Positions 25,340-33,517 of a stretch of DNA of 64,000 bases are shown here, in pieces. Numbering within the stretch: position 1 is the stretch's first letter; each line of letters starts with the position of its first letter. Location of the stretch: positions 248,001 to 312,000 of the forward strand of contig NZ_JNZO01000018.1 of NCBI RefSeq assembly GCF_000717595.1, written 5' to 3'. The notes under the pieces are model-generated. The model saw only the letters and a program-made list of their open reading frames with translations, was not told the origin of the DNA and did no database searches. This DNA comes from Streptomyces flavochromogenes. Its GTDB lineage: Bacteria; Actinomycetota; Actinomycetes; Streptomycetales; Streptomycetaceae. Made by a program: the position numbers and the translations under genes.

Positions 25340-27387
25340 GCGCCTTCGACGCTCTCGTGCGCCCCGCATTGGTACGCATCGCCGCTCCCGACTGCGGGTA
25401 TGACCCGCACGGCGACCGGTACTGGGGCACCGGCTTCTTCATCGCCCCCGGCTGGGTGCTGACCTGCGCCCATGTCGTGGCCGAGGGGGGAAGCGCGGTG
25501 TGGAGGAGCGAGCCCGCCGTCGGCATCACCTGGGAGGACGGAAAGACCTCCCGGGAGACCACCGGCACCGTCGTGCTCGCCCTGCCGCGCCCCGACCGGC
25601 CCGACGACCCGCCGGACCGGTGGGCCTTCCCCGACATCGCGCTCGTCCGCGTGCCCGGCGCGCAGAAGGCTTCCTGTGTGCGCCTCGGCGAGCGTCCGCC
25701 GATCCCGCCGACCTCCGTCGGACTGCACGGCTGGTCCCGGGAGACCGGCGAGCTCGGCATCCGGCACGTCCACGGCACCCTGATCGGCACGGACGGCAAG
25801 GCGCTCATCACCGACTGGGTCATGCCCGTCGAAGGCTGCTCCGGCGGGCCCGTCGTCGACCACCAGCAGGGCGCCGTCGTCGGCCTCAACAAGGGACGCG
25901 GCCGCGACGGCGGCGCCGTCGTCCCCGTCACCGCGCTGCGCCGGCTGCACGACCTACCCGGCGGCGAGGCGATGGGCGAGGCGCTGCGCGCCCACGACCG
26001 GTACCACCTCGCCCGCTACCGCTCCCTGGACGACCGGCCCGACTGGACCCGCACCCAGGGACGTCTCACCGGCTCGACGGGTGTCGGCCCGGGACTGCGC
26101 ACCCAGCTGCACGGACACTTCGCCGAGCTGCCCGCGCCCACCGCGCCCGGCGAGATCATGGACCTCATCGACCAGGTCAAGGCCTGGATCAGGGACGACG
26201 AACTGCCGGACGCCCTGGAGGACGACCCGCGCACCTGGAGCGAGGGCGCCGGACTCCTGCGCGGTCTGCGGGCGCCCCGCAGGGACGGCGTCCGCGACCT
26301 CGAACTGGACGCGGTGCTCCTGTACGCCGCTCACGTCGCCCGGCACGTGCGCGGGCGGTACGGCGAGCGGGTCGACACCGCGGCCCTCACCCACTGGATC
26401 GTCGACGAGTCGGGCGACGCAGACCGGCACCTCCGGCGCGAGATCGACCGGCTCGTCAGCCCCGGCAGGCCGGCCCCCCTCTCCGTACGCGAACCCCGCG
26501 CGCGTGCCGACGTCCTCCTGGAGATCGACCCCCCGGTCTACGACCCGGGTCGGTACCCGTGGCGGGTCAAGCTCCTCCTCGACGGGCACACGGTCAGCCC
26601 GCTCCACTTCGACGAGCGGGGCGTCACGCGGGCCCAGCTCAGGGAGACCCTGCGCGAACCGCTCGCGGACGCCCTGCGGCGCGGCGACAGCGGCCGGCAC
26701 CTGGCCGCCGTGGAGGCGGTGCTGCCGCTCGAACTCTTCGACGAACCCCTCGACACCTGGCGGCTCGAACCGCCGCAGGGCGGCCCCGAGGACGCCTGGG
26801 CGCCCTCTCTCGGCCAGCGCAGGTTCGTCGTCATCCGCGACCGCCGCCGCTACGACCGGGAACCCGCCCCCGAATGGCGCGAGCGCTGGGAGGCGGCGGA
26901 GGGCGGGCCCCTCCGCGCCGCCCCGCTGCGCGCGGAGGTGCCCGGGACGGGCCCGGACGCCCACACCGCGCGCGTCCGCCGGGAGACCTGGGCGGAGACG
27001 TACGACCGGCTGCGGGAGGCCGAGGGCGGCACCGTTCCCGTGTACTGCGGCCGCGTGGGCAGCGGCGACGGGCTCATGGCGATGCACGCGGCGCTCGCCG
27101 CCGGGCATCCGCTCGCCCTCTGGCGTCCCGGCGCCCACGACCACGCCGACTGCGCGGAGTTCCACGACCGGGCCGACCGGCTGATCTCCGCCGCCCCCAC
27201 CGCCTGGGACGTCCGAGGACCCGTCAGATCCCTGCGCACCCGCGCGACGGACCGGGCGGCGGGCCCCGAGGCGTCGGCCGAGTACGCGTGGGCCGAGAGC
27301 ATCGCCCTGCTCCTGGACCCGCCCGACCGGCCTCCGCACGGCGGTCGTCTGGAGCCCCCGCCGCTGCTGGGGGAGGGGGAGCAGTGA
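25336..27387 (+). CDS. trypsin-like serine protease fused to VMAP-C domain
   Basis: 683 residues. The N-terminal trypsin-like domain (about 1-200) has His46 (TCAHVV), Asp100 (FPDIALVRV) and Ser169 (GCSGGP), so it looks active. It lacks a signal peptide, so it acts inside the cell. A helical middle domain (about 215-380) leads to the C-terminal VMAP-C domain (about 390-683, ending in GRVGSGDGLMAMHAALAAGHPLALWRPG). VMAP proteins work with a MoxR ATPase and a vWA protein in ternary conflict systems; both are the next two genes. The protease is the probable effector, released or activated by the ATPase complex. Confidence 0.87.
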   Translation: MSAFDALVRPALVRIAAPDCGYDPHGDRYWGTGFFIAPGWVLTCAHVVAEGGSAVWRSEPAVGITWEDGKTSRETTGTVVLALPRPDRPDDPPDRWAFPDIALVRVPGAQKASCVRLGERPPIPPTSVGLHGWSRETGELGIRHVHGTLIGTDGKALITDWVMPVEGCSGGPVVDHQQGAVVGLNKGRGRDGGAVVPVTALRRLHDLPGGEAMGEALRAHDRYHLARYRSLDDRPDWTRTQGRLTGSTGVGPGLRTQLHGHFAELPAPTAPGEIMDLIDQVKAWIRDDELPDALEDDPRTWSEGAGLLRGLRAPRRDGVRDLELDAVLLYAAHVARHVRGRYGERVDTAALTHWIVDESGDADRHLRREIDRLVSPGRPAPLSVREPRARADVLLEIDPPVYDPGRYPWRVKLLLDGHTVSPLHFDERGVTRAQLRETLREPLADALRRGDSGRHLAAVEAVLPLELFDEPLDTWRLEPPQGGPEDAWAPSLGQRRFVVIRDRRRYDREPAPEWRERWEAAEGGPLRAAPLRAEVPGTGPDAHTARVRRETWAETYDRLREAEGGTVPVYCGRVGSGDGLMAMHAALAAGHPLALWRPGAHDHADCAEFHDRADRLISAAPTAWDVRGPVRSLRTRATDRAAGPEASAEYAWAESIALLLDPPDRPPHGGRLEPPPLLGEGEQ

Positions 27388-27508
27388 CCGGAGTGCCCAC
27401 GGGGACGAAGGCCCCGCGATCCGTCCGATTAGGCCATCGGCAGGCCCCGCTCCCGGGCGGTACCGTCGACGGACCCGGCACCGACACCACAGCCAGGAGG
27501 AGTCCATC

Positions 27509-28525
27509 GTGAGCGATTGGCGGATCTATCGTGGTGCCGGTCTTCCGCACGACGAGATACAGCGGCTGCCCGCCCCGCCGCCCTGGCGCGACTTCTCCAC
27601 GGGCAGCGCCGACGACACCCTGGCGGGCTCCGACCGGCGGCTCGGCGTCAAGCGCAGACTCGTCCAGAACCATCACCCCAGGCCCGCCGAGACCGACGCC
27701 GTCAACGCCGCGCTGTACCTGCGGCGTCCGCTGCTCGTCACCGGCAACCCCGGCACCGGCAAGTCCACCCTCGCCCACGCCGTCGCCCACGAACTGGGCC
27801 TCGGGCGCGTGCTCCGGTGGCCGATCGTCAGCCGGACCACCCTCCAGGACGGGCTCTACCGGTACGACGCCATCGGCCGGCTCCAGGACGTCCAGCTGGA
27901 GCGTGCCCAGGCCGGATCGCCCGGCTCGGCCGCCGCGGCGCCGGCCGGCATCGGCTCGTACATCCGGCTCGGCCCGCTCGGCACCGCGCTGCTCCCCTCC
28001 GAGCAGCCCCGGGTGCTGCTCATCGACGAGCTCGACAAGAGCGACCTGGACCTGCCGAACGACCTCCTGAACGCCCTGGAGGAGGGCGAGTTCGCCCTTC
28101 CCGAGCTGGAGCGGCTCGCCGACCGGGAGCCCGTCGTCGAGGTGCTCAGCGACGACGGCCGCAAGGTGGCGGTGCTCGGCGGCCGGGTCCGCTGCACCAC
28201 CTTCCCGTTCATCGTGCTCACCTCCAACGGCGAACGGGACTTCCCCGCCGCCCTGTTGCGCCGCTGCATCCGCCTGGAGCTCGAAGCGCCCGGCGAGGAC
28301 CAGCTGCGCGCCATGATCGAGGCCCACCTCGGCAGCGAGGCCGCCGCGGGGGACGGGGAGCAGGGACTCGTCCAGCGCTTCCTCAACCGCGAGCCGGGTG
28401 AGGTCATCGCCACCGACCAGCTGCTCAACGCCCTCTATCTGACCCAGCACGCCTCCCGTGCCGAACGGGTCACCAGGGAGCGCATCGCCGACATGCTCAT
28501 GCAACCTCTCGATCAGCCGAGGTGA
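27509..28525 (+). CDS. MoxR-family AAA+ ATPase
   Basis: 338 residues from GTG 27509 with aggagga upstream. Walker A GNPGTGKST (79-87), Walker B LLIDELDK (170-177) and sensor residues in IVLTSNGERDFPAALLRR are complete. MoxR ATPases remodel partner complexes together with vWA proteins. Here the vWA-like partner starts 7 bp downstream and the VMAP protein lies upstream, so all three parts of a VMAP ternary system are present. A 121-bp gap precedes it, long enough for a separate promoter. Confidence 0.9.
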   Translation: MSDWRIYRGAGLPHDEIQRLPAPPPWRDFSTGSADDTLAGSDRRLGVKRRLVQNHHPRPAETDAVNAALYLRRPLLVTGNPGTGKSTLAHAVAHELGLGRVLRWPIVSRTTLQDGLYRYDAIGRLQDVQLERAQAGSPGSAAAAPAGIGSYIRLGPLGTALLPSEQPRVLLIDELDKSDLDLPNDLLNALEEGEFALPELERLADREPVVEVLSDDGRKVAVLGGRVRCTTFPFIVLTSNGERDFPAALLRRCIRLELEAPGEDQLRAMIEAHLGSEAAAGDGEQGLVQRFLNREPGEVIATDQLLNALYLTQHASRAERVTRERIADMLMQPLDQPR

Positions 28526-28532
28526 CGATCGG

Positions 28533-31500
28533 ATGCACCGGATGCATCTGGAGGAACTCACCCGCAGACTGCGGGCCGGTGGCCAGGACCCCACCGCCGA
28601 GGACGTCGCGGACGCCCTCTGGCTGTCCCAATGGCTCCCCGGCCCGACCCCGGACCAGGAAGGGGCGGAGGGGGCGCAGGGACCGCCGGCCGATCCTCGG
28701 CGGGAGACGGCCGGGGGCGGTTCCGCCGACGGCCATGACCCGGGCGGCGGCCCGGCCGGTGCCGCCGGCGAGGACGGGGGTGCGGCGGCCGGGCCCGGCG
28801 GCCCACGCGAGTCCGTCTCCCTCCACATGGCCACGGGAACAACGAGAACCACAGGAACCACGGGAGAAGCCGGAGCCAACAGCGGAACACCAGCCGCCGA
28901 CGCCACCCACACCCCGGGGGACACGGGAGCCACCGGTGAGGAGCGGCGTACGGACCGGGGCGCGACCCTGCCCGTCCGCGCGCCCGGCGCCAACGCGCTG
29001 CCCGGGCTCTTAGGACTCCAGAAGGCCCTCCGCCCCCTGCGCGCCTACGCCCCCGCACCCCACCGCCCCGGCGAGGGCGTCCTCGACGAGGAGGCCACCG
29101 CCGAGCGCAGCGCAGCCGCCGGCATCCTCACCCCCGTGATGCGCCCGGCGGCGGGCCGCCGCCCCGACATCCAGCTCCTCATGGACACCGGCCCCGCCAT
29201 GGTCGTCTGGAGCCGGATGGTCGAGGAACTCCGCCAGGCCTGCCAGCAGTCCGGCGCCTTCCGGGACGTCCAGGTGCACCGGCTGTACGACGCCGGGGAA
29301 GGCCCCCCACTCGTCACCACCACCTCCGGCGCCGACGGCCGCCCCCGGCTGCGCCCCGTCGACCAGCTCCACGACCCCACAGGCCGCCGGTTCACCCTGG
29401 TCGTCAGCGACTGCGTCGGACCCCTCTGGCAGCGCGGCGCCGCCCAGCGCTTCCTCCGCCAGTGGCCCCGCAACTCCCCGCTCGCCCTCGTCCAGCCGCT
29501 GCCGCCGCGCCTCTGGCCCCGCACCGCGCTCCCCGCCGAGCCCGGCACCTTCCAGCGCTCCGCCACCCCCGGCGGCCACACCGCCTTCCGCTCCGACGAG
29601 GAGCCCTGGGGGCCACTCGCCCCCGGCCGCAGAGCCGTCCCCGTGCTCACCCCGACCCCGGAGGCCTTCGCCTCCTGGACCCGGCTCCACACCGGCCACG
29701 GCGGCAACGCCGTACGCGGCTGGGCCGCCTGGCTCGCCCCCGAGGCGGTGGAGCCCCGTGCGCCCAGGACCCCCCGCGCCGCACGGAGCGACGACGACCT
29801 GCTGCGCGCCTTCCGGGCCGCGGCCTCACCCGGCGCGCTCCGGCTCGCCGTCCACCTCGCGGCGGCCCCGCTGACCCTGCCCGTGATGCAGCTCGTGCAG
29901 CGCGCCATGCTCCCCGACACCGGCCCCATGGAGCTGGCCGAGGTGCTGCTCAGCGGGCTCCTGCGACGACTGCCCGGGCCCACCCCGTACCCCTGCTTCA
30001 GCTATCCGCCCGGCATCCAGCAGCACTTCCTCGGCTCGCTCGACCCCAGCGCCGCCGCCCTCGTCCTCAAGCACTGCTCCGCATACGTGGAGCGCAATTT
30101 CGGCCAGGGCATGCGCAACTTCCCGGCGCTCGCCGCCGCGCGCCTCGCGGGCGCCGACACCGAGGCCGACACCGGGACCGGGACCGCGGCCGCGCCGGGG
30201 ACCCGACGGAGCCACGGCCGGACGGCCGACCTCCCCGAGGAGACCGAGGCGACCGACGAGCCCCTGGGACCCGACGGCCCCGAGACCGAACTCTTCGCCC
30301 GTATCCCCGCGCGCGTACTCCGCTTCTACCACCCCGACCTCGTCACCCCCGACCCGCTCACCGAGGCCCGCCGCCTCCTCGCGCAGGGCCGCGCCCAGTC
30401 CGACCCGGCCCTGCTCGCCGGAGCACGCGAGCGCGCCGAGGCGGCGCTCCCGGCCGAACCGGTCGAGGCCCGGATCGTCCTCGCCCGCGCCCTGTACGCC
30501 GAGGCCGGCACCGCCGCCGCCCGCCGCACCGGCCGCCGCCCCGAGCTCCTCGGCGCGGCCGCCGACACGCTCGTACGGGCCGGGGAGCTCGCCGGGACCG
30601 GCGGGGAGGCATGGGCCGAGGCCCGGCTCGAACTGGCCGTCGTCCACCATGCCTTGTGGCGGGACAGCGACGAGACCGGCCATCTCGACGCGGCCCTCAG
30701 CGCCCTCGCCGAAGCCGCCGACCGCTGGCCGGAGACCGCCCGCCACACCCTCCATCTGCGGCGCGGCCGGCTGCTCCTCGCGCGCGGTGACGGCGCGGAG
30801 GCGGCCACCGAACTCACCGCCGCCCTCACCCTGCACGAGAGCGCCGCCGCCCTCCTCGACCTCGCCGACGCCCTCCATCTCTCCGGGGCCGCCCCCGGCC
30901 GCATCGGTCTCGTGCTCGACCGCGCCGAACCCCTCCTCGGCGACGCGCGCGCCCTGCGGCTGCGCTTCACCACCGCACGCGCGCGGCTGTACGACACGGA
31001 GGGCGACGGTGCCGCGGCCGACGCGGCGTACGAGGAGGCCACCCTGCTCGCCCCCGCCGACAGCGAACAGCGCGGACCGCTCCTGCTCGCCTGGGGCGGA
31101 TCGCTGCTGCGGCGGGCCGCCGCGGGTACGGGCACGGCACCGGTCGACCGGGCCGAGGGCGTCCTGCGCGAGGCCCTCACCAGCCTCCCCGCCGGAGCCG
31201 CCGCCCGCGAGCGGGCCCGGATCCTCATCGGCAGCGTGCTCGCGCTGCGCTTCGACCGCGCGGGCTTCCTGCCGGACCTGTACGAGAGCCGTCACCTGCT
31301 CGACGAGGCCGTCCGCACCGCCCGCGACCCGGAGACCCGGGCCGAGGTCTCGCTCCAACTGGGCTGGGTGCAGCTGCAGCTGAGCGAGGCGGCGAGGGAC
31401 GGGCAGCTCGTCGGTGCCCTCACCGCCTTCCAGCGAGCCGCCGACGGCATCCGCGCCGCCCGCGGCGACACCCCCGGCACGGTCACGCTGGCGCGGGCAC

Positions 31501-31790
31501 TCCATGCCCAGGGAGCCGTGCTGTACCTGATGGACCGTGTCGGTCAGGCCGCGGCCCTCCTCGAAGAGGCCGCCGAGCAGTGGCGGCGGCTGGACGGCGT
31601 GCTGGTGGCGGTGGACTGGGCGGACGTGGAGCGGACCCGGGCCCTGCTCGCCGAGGTCGGTGCCGACCCCCGCCCCCGGCCGGAGCGGTTCTCCCGCGAG
31701 GAACGGCGCAGGATCACGCCGCCCTGGTGGGCGTGGCGGGAAGGAGAAGCGGAACGGCTGGATCACGGGGGCGCGCATGGGCGCAGTTGA
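28533..31790 (+). CDS. large vWA-like (SAV_2336 N-terminal domain type) protein with TPR-like C terminus
   Basis: 1085 residues. A short N-terminal helical part (about 1-35) is followed by a low-complexity Gly/Thr linker (40-150). The vWA-like/SAV_2336 domain runs about 165-540 (RPDIQLLMDTGPAMVVWSRM, FTLVVSDCVGPLW); its metal site is degenerate (DTG instead of DxSxS). The rest (about 620-1070) is Ala/Leu/Arg-rich helical repeats, probably TPR. Leu160 is a TTA codon (29010-29012), so translation should need the bldA tRNA. ATG 28533 is chosen with a weak gagg; ATG 28542 is possible. It is the third partner of the VMAP ternary system. Confidence 0.82.
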   Translation: MHRMHLEELTRRLRAGGQDPTAEDVADALWLSQWLPGPTPDQEGAEGAQGPPADPRRETAGGGSADGHDPGGGPAGAAGEDGGAAAGPGGPRESVSLHMATGTTRTTGTTGEAGANSGTPAADATHTPGDTGATGEERRTDRGATLPVRAPGANALPGLLGLQKALRPLRAYAPAPHRPGEGVLDEEATAERSAAAGILTPVMRPAAGRRPDIQLLMDTGPAMVVWSRMVEELRQACQQSGAFRDVQVHRLYDAGEGPPLVTTTSGADGRPRLRPVDQLHDPTGRRFTLVVSDCVGPLWQRGAAQRFLRQWPRNSPLALVQPLPPRLWPRTALPAEPGTFQRSATPGGHTAFRSDEEPWGPLAPGRRAVPVLTPTPEAFASWTRLHTGHGGNAVRGWAAWLAPEAVEPRAPRTPRAARSDDDLLRAFRAAASPGALRLAVHLAAAPLTLPVMQLVQRAMLPDTGPMELAEVLLSGLLRRLPGPTPYPCFSYPPGIQQHFLGSLDPSAAALVLKHCSAYVERNFGQGMRNFPALAAARLAGADTEADTGTGTAAAPGTRRSHGRTADLPEETEATDEPLGPDGPETELFARIPARVLRFYHPDLVTPDPLTEARRLLAQGRAQSDPALLAGARERAEAALPAEPVEARIVLARALYAEAGTAAARRTGRRPELLGAAADTLVRAGELAGTGGEAWAEARLELAVVHHALWRDSDETGHLDAALSALAEAADRWPETARHTLHLRRGRLLLARGDGAEAATELTAALTLHESAAALLDLADALHLSGAAPGRIGLVLDRAEPLLGDARALRLRFTTARARLYDTEGDGAAADAAYEEATLLAPADSEQRGPLLLAWGGSLLRRAAAGTGTAPVDRAEGVLREALTSLPAGAAARERARILIGSVLALRFDRAGFLPDLYESRHLLDEAVRTARDPETRAEVSLQLGWVQLQLSEAARDGQLVGALTAFQRAADGIRAARGDTPGTVTLARALHAQGAVLYLMDRVGQAAALLEEAAEQWRRLDGVLVAVDWADVERTRALLAEVGADPRPRPERFSREERRRITPPWWAWREGEAERLDHGGAHGRS

Positions 31791-31880
31791 GTCGAACGGG
31801 TTTCCGTCTCTGAGGCGTAGGGAAGAACCGCTCCGCCGCTACGACCGTGGGGGGCAAAGGCCGGTGAGGAGGAGCCGAGG

Positions 31881-32087
31881 GTGTTGGAGCACACGAAGCG
31901 GGTCGCAGGCGTCGACCGGGCTGAAGGACGACCCCGGCGCCTGCCCGATCTCACCGGCGTGGACCTGCGGACCTTGCGCTTCATGGACGATCCCGACCTG
32001 GAGGCAGCCGTCGAGCGGGTGTTCTGGCGGACGCGGGACCTCGGCGACTCCTGGCTGGAGAGCAACGGGGACGGGTCCCACGGCTGA
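31881..32087 (+). CDS. putative RiPP precursor, FxSxx-COOH-like leader with divergent C terminus
   Basis: 68 residues from GTG 31881, with a strong site ggaggag at 31868-31874. The segment LPDLTGVDLRTLRFMDD (about 22-38) followed by PDLEAAVERVFWR matches my memory of the conserved leader of FxSxx-COOH cyclophane precursors (DLTG-DL-TLR-MD-PVL). The end is SWLESNGDGSHG, without FxSxx. It lies 90 bp after the vWA gene and 93 bp before an HExxH peptide hydroxylase, and an FxsT-type protein follows. No radical SAM enzyme is present. Codon use is normal. Alternative: a small regulatory protein that only shares the leader fold. Confidence 0.65.
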   Translation: MLEHTKRVAGVDRAEGRPRRLPDLTGVDLRTLRFMDDPDLEAAVERVFWRTRDLGDSWLESNGDGSHG

Positions 32088-32180
32088 CCTCCGGGGGAGG
32101 GGCGGCTCCGACCGGCCGTTTCCGGCCAGATGCCCGCCGGGCGACGGCGGCACGGCACGGGGGCTCGAAGGGGGGCGGAC

Positions 32181-33458
32181 ATGAACGTCGCGTCCCTGCC
32201 GGCCTCCGCGTTCGCCGAGTTGGCCCGGACCAGCCCCGCCCCGGCCGGGCTGACCCTGCTGCGGTCCGCCCTGCACACACGGCGGCTGCTGCTCCTCAAG
32301 GCGCTCCTGGTGCGCGTCCACCGGGAGCGGGCTTCCGTCGGAACGGGTGCGCTGGGCCGGTTCGAGCGCTCCTGGGACCTGCTCGAACAAGTCGAGCGGC
32401 ACCATCCCGCCGTGGTCCGGGACGTTCTCGACTACCCGACGACCGGCGTCTGGCTGGCCGCCGCGCTCGCCGAGCCCGCCGGGCCGGACTTCGACCGCCT
32501 GCTGACCCGTCTCGACATGGTCGCGCTCACCGCCGCCCTGCGCTCCGGCGACCCGCTCGACCTGACCGTCGAGACCGCGGACGGCCTGCTCTCCCTGCCG
32601 GGCGTGGGCCGGCTGCGGATGCCCTCCGACCGCGTCCGGATCCTTGCCGGCAACCGGACCGCACGGTTTCATCCGGACGCCGGCCGGCATCCCGCACCCA
32701 CCGTCCTCACCCTCCTCGCCGGGCGCCGGGGCGTGCTCGCGGGACGCGGGCCCGACTGGAGTCCCGTGCGTTCGCTGCCCCGTGGCACCACGCGTCTGGA
32801 CGACCTCGACCCGTACAGGGTGCCGGTGGGCACGGCCGGCGGCTCCATCGGCACCCCCGCCGGCCACGTCGACACCGACCACGCCGTCTGGTCCGCCCGC
32901 TGGCGCGCGGCCCAGGAGTTGCTCGCGCGTACCGACCCGGGCCGGGCCTTCGAGGTCACCCGCTCGGTCCGTGTCGTCGTCCCGCTCGTCCCGTGCGGGC
33001 CGGGCCACCGCGGTGCCACCCTGAGCGCGGCTCCCGGAGCCGTGCTGACCTCGCTGCCCGACGAGGCGTGGGGGATGGCCGAGACGCTCGTCCACGAGCT
33101 GCACCACAGCAAGCTGGCCACGCTCCACGAACTCGTGCCGTTGTACGGCCCCGGGCGGGACGCCGTGCACCAGGTGGGCTGGCGGCCGGACCCGCGGCCC
33201 ATCGCCGGCGTGCTGCACGGCGCCTACGCGCATCTGGCGCTCGCCGATCTGTGGCGCCGCGCCGCCACCGTCGAGGGGGTGCCGACGTCCTGGCGGTCCG
33301 ATGCCGGGCAACAGTTCGACGAGCTCCACGATCAGGTGGGCGAGGCGCTGACGATCCTGCTTGAATCCGATGAACTGACTAGGGAGGGGCGGGAGTTCGC
33401 GTATCAAATGCGGCAGCACCACGCGAGCCTCGGCACGACCCCCCTCGTCGCTGGGTAA
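32181..33458 (+). CDS. HExxH-motif putative peptide beta-hydroxylase
   Basis: 425 residues. HELHH at 305-309 (ETLVHELHHSKLATLHELVPLY) plus a later conserved His in GVLHGAYAHLALADLW (about 346-357) form a metal site. The layout fits the HExxH domain found fused to or beside the FxsB radical SAM maturase, now regarded as an alpha-ketoglutarate/iron peptide beta-hydroxylase family. Here it is free-standing, next to a precursor-like peptide. ATG 32181 has ggggg upstream. A protease role for the HExxH motif was considered, but the surroundings favour peptide modification. Confidence 0.8.
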   Translation: MNVASLPASAFAELARTSPAPAGLTLLRSALHTRRLLLLKALLVRVHRERASVGTGALGRFERSWDLLEQVERHHPAVVRDVLDYPTTGVWLAAALAEPAGPDFDRLLTRLDMVALTAALRSGDPLDLTVETADGLLSLPGVGRLRMPSDRVRILAGNRTARFHPDAGRHPAPTVLTLLAGRRGVLAGRGPDWSPVRSLPRGTTRLDDLDPYRVPVGTAGGSIGTPAGHVDTDHAVWSARWRAAQELLARTDPGRAFEVTRSVRVVVPLVPCGPGHRGATLSAAPGAVLTSLPDEAWGMAETLVHELHHSKLATLHELVPLYGPGRDAVHQVGWRPDPRPIAGVLHGAYAHLALADLWRRAATVEGVPTSWRSDAGQQFDELHDQVGEALTILLESDELTREGREFAYQMRQHHASLGTTPLVAG

Positions 33459-33517
33459 CACTGTGCCCACGGCACATGACACCGCGTTGCGCGGGAGCGG
33501 GACGGGAGACACGACAG

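Noticed and set aside
32181..33458. Calling the HExxH protein a secreted metalloprotease
   Set aside because: It has no signal peptide, and its neighbours point to peptide modification.
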